Assembly: GCA_029781135.1 (NCBI GenBank)
Contig: JAKOXH010000076.1
Coordinates: 1 to 64,000 of the forward strand
Origin: Planctomycetota bacterium
GTDB taxonomy: Bacteria > Planctomycetota > Planctomycetia > Pirellulales > Lacipirellulaceae
Length of the DNA stretch: 64,000 bases
Direction of reading: 5' to 3'
Shown here: positions 36,672-47,000 of the stretch, one piece after another
How positions within the stretch are numbered: position 1 is the first letter of the stretch
How the letters are laid out: every line of letters begins with the position of its first letter
Made by a program: the position numbers and the translations under genes
Notes under the pieces: model-generated
What the model saw: the letters and a program-made list of their open reading frames with translations, nothing else
Database searches by the model: none
What the model was told of the DNA's origin: nothing

Positions 36672-37958
36672 ATGCAAGGACTTAGATGCGTGAACTCCAA
36701 CGGCGATCGCCGTAAGTATTTCATCGTCGCGCGGGTATGTTGTTGGCAGCATTTGTCGCAACGGTATCGGCACGCCATCCATCCGATATGCCGTGCCGGC
36801 GGCGTGGATTCCATAGATTGCCGTCGTGAACTGCACCGTCGCCTCGATCGCCGGTTCCCTATTTGGATAGTCCAGCGCGATGGTTGGAATCTCGCGCAGT
36901 CTTTGTTGTGCGGCCGTCGAAAGCTCGGGCACCCCTTCGCTGCCGACCAGCACGCAGGCATCTACTTTGCCCTGTTCCAACAAACGATTGGCGGTGAACT
37001 TTTGCGGATCAAATCGCGGATAACCGCTGGCAAAGTTCACTGCGAATGGAAATCCAGTCTGCCAGCACAACACACTGTCAGCACCCGTGAGTCCACCCGT
37101 CGCTGGCACGTAGTGCGCCATGAACCGTGTGAACTGATTGAGTTTCGTCACTAGCCGCAGCAGCGACTCCACCGTCGCCTGGCTCTCGCTGTTCGTCCCC
37201 TGCCCTACTCCAAAAAACAGCGCACCATAACGACACGCCTTCATCCGCTCGGCGAGTTGACGCACTTGTTCTTCAGTGACTCCGCAATCAACTTCAATCG
37301 TGAGCTCACTGCCACTTACGACTTGTCGAAGTGCATCAATGAATTGTTGACCTGCAGCGGGCGTGACTTGCAGAAACTCGTCCGCAAACTCACTCGTCTC
37401 CGTGGCGGATGAATCAATGACGATGATAGTTCTATCAGCTGGCCCTCTCGGCAAGAACAAGCCTTGCGGCTCAACGCTGTAGCGTTCCAAATGCCGCGGA
37501 TGACTCACCGCGGGATTCGTGCGCCAAAAAATAACGAGATCCGCTCGGTTCCGTACTTCACCCAATGAACAGGTCGATTGCCCAACATTCTGCATTGCCA
37601 GCGTGGCCGCCGGATTGAGCGACGTGAGTGTATCCACCGTGCCGCTCAGTTGCTCGGCAAGTGCGATCGCCGCCCGTTGTCCCGCGGTGCTCGAGCGTGT
37701 AAGCCCCCATATGAGCGGCGAATGGCTATTGCCCAGAATCTCAGCCGCACGACGAATCGTCTTATCATGCGTTACTGGCTGCCCCGCGATGCATGCCGCC
37801 GCCTGCTTCGGCGCATTCGACAATCGTGCAAACCACGGCTCGGCAAGCCGGCATGCTCCGCGCACATTTGCGATGCGGTCTCCCTCGACCGTGACGATTA
37901 AATCATCACACACGCAACCGCACACGGTGCAAGCGACATCATGAAACATCTGCGGCAT
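36666..37958 (-). CDS. fhcB: formyltransferase/hydrolase complex subunit B (formylmethanofuran dehydrogenase B homologue)
   Basis: The protein has 430 residues. The N-terminus VACTVCGCVCDDLIV gives an Fe-S-type cysteine set (C10, C13, C17, with C36 in RGACRLA), as in FwdB/FmdB. RADLVIFWRTNPAVSHPRHL matches the family's core. At residues 111-119 (LTSLNPAAT), where methanogen FwdB has its catalytic Cys-His pair, both residues are missing, as in bacterial Fhc complexes that run formyl transfer and hydrolysis rather than CO2 reduction. It belongs to the H4MPT/methanofuran-linked formaldehyde oxidation pathway. It diverges from fhcA; subunits C and D are outside the window. Confidence 0.92.
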   Translation of the reverse strand: MPQMFHDVACTVCGCVCDDLIVTVEGDRIANVRGACRLAEPWFARLSNAPKQAAACIAGQPVTHDKTIRRAAEILGNSHSPLIWGLTRSSTAGQRAAIALAEQLSGTVDTLTSLNPAATLAMQNVGQSTCSLGEVRNRADLVIFWRTNPAVSHPRHLERYSVEPQGLFLPRGPADRTIIVIDSSATETSEFADEFLQVTPAAGQQFIDALRQVVSGSELTIEVDCGVTEEQVRQLAERMKACRYGALFFGVGQGTNSESQATVESLLRLVTKLNQFTRFMAHYVPATGGLTGADSVLCWQTGFPFAVNFASGYPRFDPQKFTANRLLEQGKVDACVLVGSEGVPELSTAAQQRLREIPTIALDYPNREPAIEATVQFTTAIYGIHAAGTAYRMDGVPIPLRQMLPTTYPRDDEILTAIAVGVHASKSLHR

Positions 37959-38038
37959 GCGATGCTCTTTGTAGAACAGTACGCCAAATCAAATTGCTCA
38001 GCCCCGCTTTCACGACTATCATCCTACAACTGGCGGCG

Positions 38039-38063
38039 ACGTGCCAATAGTGCGGCACGTTTT
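38039..38063 (+). promoter_or_regulatory. hairpin in the fhcB-fhcA divergent promoter region
   Basis: ACGTGCC / GGCACGT with an eight-base loop, followed by TTTTG, 36 bases before the fhcA start. It may be an operator for the divergent pair or an attenuator-like hairpin. Confidence 0.4.
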
Positions 38064-38098
38064 GATAACAACTCGCTCGGAATCCGTTGATATCTCCC

Positions 38099-39724
38099 AT
38101 GTCCGAACTCATCAAAATCTCGCAAGGCACGCTGTACGACCCGGCCAACGGAATCGACGGCGAGGTCCGCGATATCTGGATTTCCAATGGAAAGATCGTA
38201 GCGGCGCCAGCCGATCCTTCTATCCGTCCGTCGCGCGTAATCGACGTTCGCGGCCTCGTTGTCATGCCGGGCGGTGTCGATATGCATTGCCACATTGCCG
38301 GTCCGAAAGTCAATGTTGCCCGCAAAATGCGGCCGGACGAGAAAGCCGAACCAAACGTGCTGTCGCGAACTGCAAACACTCGCGGCGGCACGCTTGGCAG
38401 CGTCCCCAGCACATTCGCCACCGGCTATAAATATGCCGGTCTGGGCTACACCACGGCCTTCGACGCTGCCATTCCGCCGCTACTTGCCCGCCATGCCCAC
38501 GAAGAACTTGCCGATACTCCTTGCATCGACAAGGGCTTCTTCGTGCTGATGGGCAACAACCACTACGTCATGCGCTGCGTCGAGCAGAAAGAACTGCAGA
38601 AGTTGCGGGCGTTTATCGCTTGGCTGCTGCGCGCGGCCAAAGGCTATGCGCCCAAGCTCGTGAACCCCGGCGGCGTCGAAGTCTGGAAGAGGCAACGCGG
38701 CGGCAACGTGCACGGTCTCGACGACACGGTGCCAGACTTCAACGTGACACCGCGCGAGATCATCACGAACGTTACCGCAGCCGCTAACGCACTCGGCCTG
38801 CCGCATCCGGTACACCTCCATTGCAACAACCTCGGCGTCCCTGGCAATTGGACGACGACGCTGGAAACGATGAAATCCGTCGACGGCCATCGAGCCCATC
38901 TCACGCACATTCAATTCCACAGCTATGGCGGCGGCGAAGGCGACGAGAACACGTTCAACAGCAAAGTGCCCCGACTCGCTGAGTACGTGAATTTGCACCC
39001 CGGCATCACGGTCGATGTCGGCCAGGTGATGTTCGGCGACACCACCAGCATGACCGGCGATGGCCCCGTCGGCCACTTTCTTGCCAACGTGTTCAAGAGC
39101 AAGTGGTACAGCAACGACACCGAAATGGAGGCCGGCTGCGGCGTCACGCCCATCAAGTATCGCAATAAGTCGCTCGTGCATGCCTTACAGTGGGCCATCG
39201 GCCTCGAATGGTATCTGCTGATCGATGATCCGTGGCGCGTCGTGATGAGCACCGATCACCCCAACGGCGGTTCGTTCCTAGCCTACCCGCAGATCATTCG
39301 CCTGCTGATGGATCGAACCTATCGCAGTGACATGCTCAAGCAGTGCCCGGCCCAAGTCGCTGAGCGCTGCACGCTTGCCGACCTCGATCGCCAGTACACG
39401 CTCAATGAAATCGCGATTATCACACGCGCCGGCCCGGCCCGCATCCTCGGTCTCAACAACAAGGGGCACCTTGGCGTTGGCGCCGATGCGGACATCACAA
39501 TCTACACGCCGCACGAAAACCCGCAAACGATGTTCGAACTGCCGCGGCTAGTAATGAAGGCGGGCCGCGTAATCGTGGAACAGGGGGAAATCCGCGAATC
39601 CATCGACGGTGGTACGCTCCACAAATCGGTCGACTACGACCGCGACATCGAACGCGATATCAAGAAATGGTTTGAGTCGTGCTACTCAGTTCAATGGTCA
39701 AACTATCCGGTTGGCGACCTGTAA
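38099..39724 (+). CDS. fhcA: formyltransferase/hydrolase complex subunit A (formylmethanofuran dehydrogenase A homologue)
   Basis: The protein has 541 residues and is an amidohydrolase-fold enzyme. MPGGVDMHCHIAGPKVNVAR carries the first metal-binding HxH. LPHPVHLHCNNLGVPGNW and GHRAHLTHIQFHSYGGGEGD add histidine ligands. VVMSTDHPNGGSFLAYPQII carries the conserved active-site aspartate, and the C-terminus has GHLGVGADADITIYTP. In bacteria this subunit hydrolyses formyl-methanofuran (or methylofuran) to formate as part of formaldehyde oxidation. ATG 38099 is the real start; the open frame begins at a TTG just upstream. It diverges from fhcB with 140 bases between, unlike the fhcBADC operon order of methylotrophic proteobacteria. 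Confidence 0.95.
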   Translation: MSELIKISQGTLYDPANGIDGEVRDIWISNGKIVAAPADPSIRPSRVIDVRGLVVMPGGVDMHCHIAGPKVNVARKMRPDEKAEPNVLSRTANTRGGTLGSVPSTFATGYKYAGLGYTTAFDAAIPPLLARHAHEELADTPCIDKGFFVLMGNNHYVMRCVEQKELQKLRAFIAWLLRAAKGYAPKLVNPGGVEVWKRQRGGNVHGLDDTVPDFNVTPREIITNVTAAANALGLPHPVHLHCNNLGVPGNWTTTLETMKSVDGHRAHLTHIQFHSYGGGEGDENTFNSKVPRLAEYVNLHPGITVDVGQVMFGDTTSMTGDGPVGHFLANVFKSKWYSNDTEMEAGCGVTPIKYRNKSLVHALQWAIGLEWYLLIDDPWRVVMSTDHPNGGSFLAYPQIIRLLMDRTYRSDMLKQCPAQVAERCTLADLDRQYTLNEIAIITRAGPARILGLNNKGHLGVGADADITIYTPHENPQTMFELPRLVMKAGRVIVEQGEIRESIDGGTLHKSVDYDRDIERDIKKWFESCYSVQWSNYPVGDL

Positions 39725-39744
39725 CCACGCTCGCCAGAGCGTGG
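39725..39744 (+). terminator. hairpin after fhcA
   Basis: CCACGCTC / GAGCGTGG with a four-base loop directly after the fhcA stop. It has no long T-run, but it sits between convergent genes, with a second small hairpin (CCGTC / GACGG) about 40 bases further on. Confidence 0.5.
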
Positions 39745-39809
39745 ATGGTTGAATAAAAGGCGATTCTATGTATCTTCCACCGTCTGGCGACGGCGGCCAC
39801 GTCGAAGCC

Positions 39810-40730
39810 TCATTCGGGAGCCGGCCACAAATACCGCGTCGCCAGCCCAATCAAAATGAAGCCGCCGCCTAACAGCGTCCACCAGGCCGGCGCATCGCCC
39901 CAAGCGAGCAGCACCCAAACAGGGTTGAGAATCGGCTCGATCAGTCCGATCGCCGTCGCTTCATGACCGGGAATCTTCTTCAAGCTGATCGCGAACAACA
40001 CATACGGCAGCGCCATTTGGAACATTCCCAGCGCCGCCAAAAACGGCCACTGCATCCCACTCGGGAATTCCCCGACCTGCAGCGCAAACGGAGCAACCAC
40101 AACAGCCGTCACTAGATGGTTGAGGGCCGCGAGCCACACCGAATCGTGGCCGCGAAGTTGCCGTAATGCCAGGACGACGCCCGCATAAAAGAAGCTGGAA
40201 GCGATTGCCCAAACGACGGCATCAAGCGCAACACCCCGCGATTCGAACCAAATGATGATGCCGATCCCCAGCATGGCACAGCCCACCATGAACCAGTCGC
40301 GCCACACCGCATGCTCGCCAAACACAAACACGCCAATGAGGAGCACCCACACCGGGGCCGTACACTGTAGCCAAATCGCGTTAGCGGCCGAGCCTTTCAC
40401 CATTGCGGTGAGATACGTGTAATTCATCCCGGCAAAGAGCAGTGTCATCGGCACGAGTTGCCACGACCACCTGGGCCGACGCACCATTGGCCACAATGCC
40501 ACGCAGGCGAACACTGCCCGCCAGAACGCGACGCGCGAACCGTCCCACCCCGCGAGATACGGCGACTTCACAAAGAACCCGCTCGTACTCCATAGAACCG
40601 CGGCGACGAGCACGAACATGCGCGCTCGCATCACCGTCGGCGCCGTCTCCATTGCGAAATCCGCCTGGACGGCGTCGCTCGGCACCGGCTGCTCGGGCTG
40701 AAACGGCTCGTCGCGTGGCTCTTCGTTCAT
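39810..40730 (-). CDS. EamA/DMT-family transporter
   Basis: The protein has 306 residues. About ten transmembrane helices in two EamA halves are visible: FVLVAAVLWSTSGFFVKSPY opens the first half, with GSAANAIWLQCTAPVWVLLI at its end. The second half starts near VVWAIASSFFYAGVVLALRQ and ends in EPILNPVWVLLAWGDAP and a FILIGLATRYLWP tail. It is a drug/metabolite exporter of unknown substrate. The ATG at 40730 overlaps the stop of the SulP gene by one base (TGATG), so the two are translationally coupled. Confidence 0.9.
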   Translation of the reverse strand: MNEEPRDEPFQPEQPVPSDAVQADFAMETAPTVMRARMFVLVAAVLWSTSGFFVKSPYLAGWDGSRVAFWRAVFACVALWPMVRRPRWSWQLVPMTLLFAGMNYTYLTAMVKGSAANAIWLQCTAPVWVLLIGVFVFGEHAVWRDWFMVGCAMLGIGIIIWFESRGVALDAVVWAIASSFFYAGVVLALRQLRGHDSVWLAALNHLVTAVVVAPFALQVGEFPSGMQWPFLAALGMFQMALPYVLFAISLKKIPGHEATAIGLIEPILNPVWVLLAWGDAPAWWTLLGGGFILIGLATRYLWPAPE

Positions 40731-42565
40731 CAAATCAGGTAGTACCAACCATCTTTCGGGCTGAAGGCTTCCTGCCGTCGAGGGCAGTCTTCACACAAGT
40801 CATTGCCGATAAGTTCGTATGCGAACCGCACGGCCTCTAAGGTACTCGTCCAGAACTTGCCGGTTTCCTCGAACGTGAAGACGCGATCCTTGCCCAGCCG
40901 TCCCAATAAACCGCTCGAATGGATGACCTTCGTCAAATCCGGCCGCAAACCACACAAGAGCACCGTAATATTCGCGGCGTGCATTCGCTCGTTGAACCGT
41001 TCCAAAACGCTCATGCAAACCGCATCCGGGTTACGCGCTCGTTTGAGCCGCAAGATCACGACGCGCCCCGCCGGCTCGACTTCCTCCGCAATGCTCTCGA
41101 AGCGCTTCTGCAACTCGGGAGCCGCTCCGAAGAAGAACTCGCCTTCCAAGCTGAAAATCCGGATTCGTTGGCAGGGCACGTCCGTCGCATGTCGCTCGCG
41201 AATGACGCGTTCCCGCGTCATGATTAGTTCGGTGGTGTGCACCCGCGCCGCTTGCGGCACATAGAGCACAAAGGAGAGGAAGACACCGATCAGCACACAG
41301 AACTCGACCGACACGACGACCGCCGAAATCGCCGTCAAGGCAACGATCCAGGCATCAAAGCGCGTCGTCCGCAAGTAGTACACCAGTTGATGCCGGTCCA
41401 CAAGTCGCCATGCGGAAAGCATCAATATGCCTGCCAGCCCCGCTTTGGGAATGTAGTATGCATAGGGCGCCATCACGAGCACCGTAATCGCGATTGCCAA
41501 CGCAGAAATGACGCCCGACCACTGCGTCCGTCCGCCCGCCTGCTGATTGATATACGACCGCGTCAATGACCCCGAACCTGGGAAACAGTGAAACAAGCTG
41601 CCCGCCACATTGGCGACACCCTCGCTCAAACACTGCTGGTTGATATCAAGTTTTTGCCGCGTAAATGCCGCAATCGCCTTCGCCATCGCAATGGCTTCCA
41701 ATAGGCCTAGCAGCGCAATTGCGAGCGCGCTACTCGCCAGCGAATGCACGTGCAACCAGTCGACCTTCGGCAGCGCGAACGATGGCAATTGCGCCGGAAT
41801 GTTACCGACGATCTTTACGCCCTGCTGATCGAGCCGCCAATTGCCGACGACTGCCGTCATGCAAATGAGCGCTAGCAGCAATTCCGGCAGCCGCAGCCGG
41901 AATCGTATGTTGATCCACCGCAGCGCCAGCGCAATCGCCACCGTGCCTAACCCAATCAACAAGGCAATGCGGTTCGTCTCATTCGCGTGCGAGAGCGTTA
42001 ACCACACCCGTTTCAGAAAATGGTCTTCGCCGGTGCCGAGCGCAGGTAATCCCAGCAGATTCTTCAGTTGATCCAACACCAGCAAGATAGCGGCACCCAA
42101 CGTAAATCCCACGATCACCGCATGCGACACGTACTTGGTCAAATCGCCCAGCCGCAGCAATGAAATGCCGGTTTGAATGGTCCCGACCATAAGGGCGAGC
42201 AAAACTGCCGCGGGAATGCGCTCAGGATCGCTGAAGCCCACGAGCGCGCTTAACACCGCGATCGAAATTGCATTGGTGGGGCCGTTGATAAGCTGTTTCG
42301 ACGAGTCGAGCAGCGCGCCCACCGCCGTCATCACGATGGCCGTATATAGGCCGTACTGCGGTGGAATGCCCGCGATCTGGGCGTAGGCCATCGCCTGCGG
42401 CAACGCTACGGCCGCCACGGTGAGGCCGGCCATCACATCACACGACAAGTCATGCCACGTGTAGCCGCGGAGCGAGTCGAATGCTGGGATCGTGCGTAAG
42501 AACGTTTCACGCAGCGACGCGGCCAGCGACGTTTCCGAGTTCTCAGCGGGGGGAAATTCGCTCAT
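40730..42565 (-). CDS. SulP-family anion transporter with STAS domain
   Basis: The protein has 611 residues. Residues 25-430 are the transport domain: DVMAGLTVAAVALPQAMAYA is the family signature, followed by IAGIPPQYGLYTAIV, FHCFPGSGSLTRSYINQQAG and GLAGILMLSAWRLVDRH. A cytoplasmic STAS domain covers about 460-560 (IRIFSLEGEFFFGAAPELQK, VVILRLKRARNPD), ending with NITVLLCGLRPDLTKVIHSS. The last 40 residues are an extra tail. It imports sulfate, bicarbonate or a related anion. With two sulfatases in the same window sulfate is tempting, but the sequence cannot decide. Confidence 0.93.
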   Translation of the reverse strand: MSEFPPAENSETSLAASLRETFLRTIPAFDSLRGYTWHDLSCDVMAGLTVAAVALPQAMAYAQIAGIPPQYGLYTAIVMTAVGALLDSSKQLINGPTNAISIAVLSALVGFSDPERIPAAVLLALMVGTIQTGISLLRLGDLTKYVSHAVIVGFTLGAAILLVLDQLKNLLGLPALGTGEDHFLKRVWLTLSHANETNRIALLIGLGTVAIALALRWINIRFRLRLPELLLALICMTAVVGNWRLDQQGVKIVGNIPAQLPSFALPKVDWLHVHSLASSALAIALLGLLEAIAMAKAIAAFTRQKLDINQQCLSEGVANVAGSLFHCFPGSGSLTRSYINQQAGGRTQWSGVISALAIAITVLVMAPYAYYIPKAGLAGILMLSAWRLVDRHQLVYYLRTTRFDAWIVALTAISAVVVSVEFCVLIGVFLSFVLYVPQAARVHTTELIMTRERVIRERHATDVPCQRIRIFSLEGEFFFGAAPELQKRFESIAEEVEPAGRVVILRLKRARNPDAVCMSVLERFNERMHAANITVLLCGLRPDLTKVIHSSGLLGRLGKDRVFTFEETGKFWTSTLEAVRFAYELIGNDLCEDCPRRQEAFSPKDGWYYLI

Positions 42566-42727
42566 GGGACACTATCGCAGGGAGCCGCGCCGGCACAATT
42601 CCGGTCAAAAGAGTGGCAAATTTGCCGGAATTGCTGCCTGCGTTTGCCAACACGTGCGGCCAATTCTAAGTGGCCTGCCGCACGGCAGCAACAGCGACAG
42701 CAGCACCACGCGGCTTAAATTTCGCCA

Positions 42728-44065
42728 TTAAGGAGAATGAGACGCGATTTCGACGCGTTGACCAACGGCAAATGAAGTCGCCTGTTGCGATACCACTAAG
42801 TCGTTGTCGTCAATTCCCGACATAACCTCCACGTCGCCACCGCTACGAATCCCCGTTGGAATGGCTCGGCGATCTATTTTCCCATCTTTGACTACGTAGC
42901 CGTAGGTTGCCGCTCCTTCTCGAACGATAGCCGTCGCGGGAATTGCGAGTGTATTCTCATGTCGCGCGAGTTGAATGGTGCCGGTTGCGTACATTCCCGG
43001 CCGCAGTCGCGCCCCATCGTTGGCAATGTCGACGATGGCTCGCAAAGATCGATTCGCCGGATCGAGCGACCAACTGGTGGCGGTGACTTTTGCCGTAATG
43101 TCTCCAGATGGCATCGCTTGGGTGTGGATGACCACCGGGGCGCCGACTTCAACCGTGGCCGCTTCCAACTCGGGTACTTCGATATAAACTCGCACCTTAT
43201 CGGTGCGGGCCACCGTCAAGAGCGGTGACGCGCCACTCGCCACCGGTTGAACGAAATGTCCGGTGTCGATGAGCCGCTTCGTAATGACGCCGTCGAATGG
43301 TGCGCGGATTTTGGCATAATCGAGCATTGTTTGCGCATGGGCCAAGTCGGCTTTGGCTACCGCCACGTGGGCTGCGGCGGCCGTTCGATCTGCTGCCGCT
43401 TTCGCGGCGTTCGCCGCTGCCTCCTGTGCGGCCGCTTCCGCCGACTTCACCGCCGCATTTGCCGCCTCGCGGGCGGCTTCGGCAGCGTGCAACTGGCTGA
43501 GCGCTTCATCGCGCACCTTATCAGTCACCGAGCCAATGCTGGCCAACTGCTGGAGTCGTTCGTGCTCGCTCTTCGCGCGCTCATACTCGCCATTAGTCCG
43601 AATCGTATCTGCGTGAACCTCCGCGATCTTCGCTTTAGCGGTTTCGACGGCTGCCACAAACGCCGCGACGTTTGCTTCGGCTTGTTTGAGTTTCGCTTCG
43701 CTTTCCGTCACTAGGGCAGACTTCTGCGTTACGTCGTTGGCCAACTCGGGCTCGCGTAACGTTACCAGCACTTCATCTTTCTTCACCGTCTGGCCAATAT
43801 CGACGTGCACTTGCTCGACATATCCGGCCAATCTCGAAAAGATCGGCGTCGTTTCCAACGCCTCGATGCGCGCCGGCTGGGTCGTTTTCGCCACCAAGGT
43901 TTTGCGTTGCGGCTTGGCGACCGTCACACGAACCACCGCGGGAGCCGCGGGAGTTGCCGCTGGCGAAGGCGTGCTGGTTGTGCGGGTACACCCAGAATAG
44001 ATCGCGAGCAGCAACGCCATACAGACAACAGATCCAAGTGTTCTCCGACAACAACTTCGCATCAT
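42728..44065 (-). CDS. RND efflux periplasmic adaptor (membrane fusion lipoprotein)
   Basis: The protein has 445 residues. A lipoprotein signal ends in LLAIYSGCT, giving an acylated cysteine at about residue 26. Lipoyl/barrel parts flank a long Ala-rich coiled-coil hairpin (about 110-240, AAEAAREAANAAVKSAEAAA), followed by IRAPFDGVITKRLIDTGHFV and the beta-barrel VRVYIEVPELEAATVEVGAP. It bridges the inner-membrane pump and the outer-membrane channel. The open frame starts at a TTG (44074); the ATG at 44065 is preferred. It lies five bases after the permease gene, in one operon with it. Confidence 0.92.
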   Translation of the reverse strand: MMRSCCRRTLGSVVCMALLLAIYSGCTRTTSTPSPAATPAAPAVVRVTVAKPQRKTLVAKTTQPARIEALETTPIFSRLAGYVEQVHVDIGQTVKKDEVLVTLREPELANDVTQKSALVTESEAKLKQAEANVAAFVAAVETAKAKIAEVHADTIRTNGEYERAKSEHERLQQLASIGSVTDKVRDEALSQLHAAEAAREAANAAVKSAEAAAQEAAANAAKAAADRTAAAAHVAVAKADLAHAQTMLDYAKIRAPFDGVITKRLIDTGHFVQPVASGASPLLTVARTDKVRVYIEVPELEAATVEVGAPVVIHTQAMPSGDITAKVTATSWSLDPANRSLRAIVDIANDGARLRPGMYATGTIQLARHENTLAIPATAIVREGAATYGYVVKDGKIDRRAIPTGIRSGGDVEVMSGIDDNDLVVSQQATSFAVGQRVEIASHSP

Positions 44066-44070
44066 GGTCT

Positions 44071-47000
44071 TCAATCTCCCGCGGACCTAAGCGTTGGGGC
44101 TTTCGTCACCTCATCCGGATCAAGCGACGACGATACCGTGCTCGCGTGCTGCTGCAAAATTGCGAAAACCGTGGGCAGCACGAACAGTGTGGCGGCCGTC
44201 GCGGCAAGCAGGCCGCCGATGACTGCCCGCCCGAGCGGCGCATTTTGCTGGCCGGATTCTCCGAACGCGAGCGCCATCGGCAACATACCGGCGATCATCG
44301 CGCAGCTTGTCATCAGGATGGGCCGTAGGCGGCTTGCCGCCCCATCCGCGGCTGCTTCAGCAGCCGATAAACCCTCGCAGCGCCGCTGTTCAGCAAACGT
44401 CACCAGCAAGATGGCATTCGCCATCGCCACGCCCACCGCCATGATCGCCCCAATAAACGACTGCACGTTGAGTGTCGTGCGGGTCGCCAGCAGCATCAAG
44501 CCGACGCCGGCCACCACGGCCGGGATCGTCGACACCGTCACCAACGCCAGCCCCAGCGATTGGAAATTCGCGGTCAGCAACAAGAATACCGCGATGATCG
44601 CCAGCGCCAGCCCGACCGCCAAGCCAGATTGCATCTGCCCCAGCGGCGGAATTTGACCGCGCGTTTCGACCTGCACACCCGTCGGTGGCGTTCCGGCTTG
44701 CCGAATCGCCCGGCCAACATCGCGTGAAACGCTCCCCAAATCGGCTCCCGCGACGTTCGCTGTGAGCGTCACTTGGCGTCGCATATTGTAACGATCGTAC
44801 TGCCCCGGCATGGTGCCGGCGTGTAGTTCCGCCACATCGCCAATATGCACTTGTCCCGAGGCGGTGGGCTTGAGCGGAACTTGCGCCAAGTCATCGGCCG
44901 ATCGAATTGGCTCGATGTTGTTGGGAGTCCGCACCACCGGGCGCGGGATTTCCACCTGCACCTGATAGGCGATGCCAGTTTTTGGGTCGGCCCAATAGTT
45001 GGGCACCGTGAAGCGGCTTGATGACGTCGCGGTGACGAGCGCTTTCGACACATCCGCGGGCGTCAACCCGGCCAGCCCGGCCTTTTCGCGATCGACATCA
45101 ACTTGAATCGTGGGGTAATCGAGCGATTGGCCGTATTGCAGATCGCGCAACGACGGCACCTGCGATAACTCCTTCATGATTTTGTCGGCGAACGCGCGGT
45201 CATCGGCAAAATTCGGCCCGCTTACCGCGATTTCGATCGGTGTCGGCGAGCCAAAACTCATCACTTCGTTGACGATATCGGAAGGCTCGAACGAGAACCG
45301 CACGTCCGGCATCTCGTGCGTCAGCCGGCCACGCAGCCGTTCCTTCAACGCCTCGTCGCTCAATCCCAACTGCCTATTCAATGCCACGTACAGAATCGCC
45401 TCTTCCGGCCCACGTGACCATTGGTATACAGCGTTAATGGGAAAGTTCGAGTGAATCATGCCGACGTAGCCGAGCGAAAGCTGTACGCTCTCCGGCCCAA
45501 GTTCATTCGCGACAATGTCGAGCGCCTGCTTGGCCAATTGTTCGGTGCGGGCGATATGCGTGCCATCGGCCGCCCGCATCCGCAAGCGAAATTGCCCGGC
45601 ATCGACGACGGGAAAAATCCCCCGACCCAACCATCGATAAGCCCCCAACAACATGGCCGCGCTCACCGTCAAATACACGGCGACCAGCAACCACCGGGCG
45701 TCAATCACTCGGAGCAACCACTTCTCATAGCGCTGTCTCAATCGGTCGAATAGCGACGGCTTCTGATTTGCGCTATTTTCAACTTGCTCGTGCTCAGGCT
45801 TCAACAGCCACGTACACATCACCGGCACGAATGTGCTCGAAAGGATGTACGAACCGATCATCGCAAACCCAACCGCCAGCGACATCGGCACGAACAACGC
45901 TCGAGCGGCACCCTGCATGAAAAAGGATGACACGAACACGGCCAGGATGCACAACATCGCCAGCAGTCGCGGCAAGTTGGTTTCCAGCGCGCCGTTGCGC
46001 ACCGCTTCGGCCGCCGACTCACCGCGCCGCATATGAGCGTGGATGTTTTCGATCTCGACCGTGGCCTCATCTACCAAAATACCAATGGCCAACGCTAATC
46101 CGCCGAGCGTCATGAGATTGATCGTCCGCCCACAGATCCATAGCGCAACGATCGCCGCCATTAGCGCCAATGGAATGTTCAGCATGACGATGAGGGCACT
46201 GCGCCAATCGCGCAAGAACAAGAGCACCATGAGGCCGATGAGAACGGCTCCGAAGAAGCCCTCAATCGCCACCCCCGCCACGGCCCGCGTTACGTAGGGC
46301 GACTGATCGAACTCAAACCGCACGTCGATTCCCTTGCCATCCTCGCCGAGGGCGTCCTTGAACTTCGGCAGCGCGGCCTTGATGTTGTTGATGACCGAGA
46401 GTGTCGAGGCGTCGGCCCGCTTGGTCGCCAGGATGTACACCGCGCGTCGGCCATTCGCCAGTGCGTAACCGGCCGGTGCGTCGGCCGAATCTTGCACGTA
46501 ACCCACATCGCGCAAGTAAACCGGCGACTCGCCGGTGCGGATGGGAATCGTGCCCAGTTGCAGCGGATCACGCACCACCGAGTTGACTGGCACGATCGGG
46601 TACTTATCGCCAATCGGCACGTTGCCCGAGGGACTAATCGTGTTGCCACGCACGAGTGCGGTCACAACATCGTCGGGCGACATCGCGTACGATTGCAGTC
46701 GCTGCGGGTCGAGCGTCACCACAATGCTGCGCGCGCTGCCACCAAAGGGCGGCGGGGCTGAAACACCTGGCAAACTCGAGAACATGGGCCGAATGCGAAA
46801 TAGCGCCAGGTCTTGAATCTCTGCAATCGAACGCGTCTCGCTCGAAAGCACCAGGTAACCCACTGGCACGCTGCCCGTATCGAACCGCATCACAAACGGC
46901 GACACCGTGCCCGGCGGCATGAACGCCCGCGAGCGGTTGACGTAATTGATCGTCTCCGCCATCGCCTGGGCCATGTCGGTGCCCGGGTGAAAGAACAATT

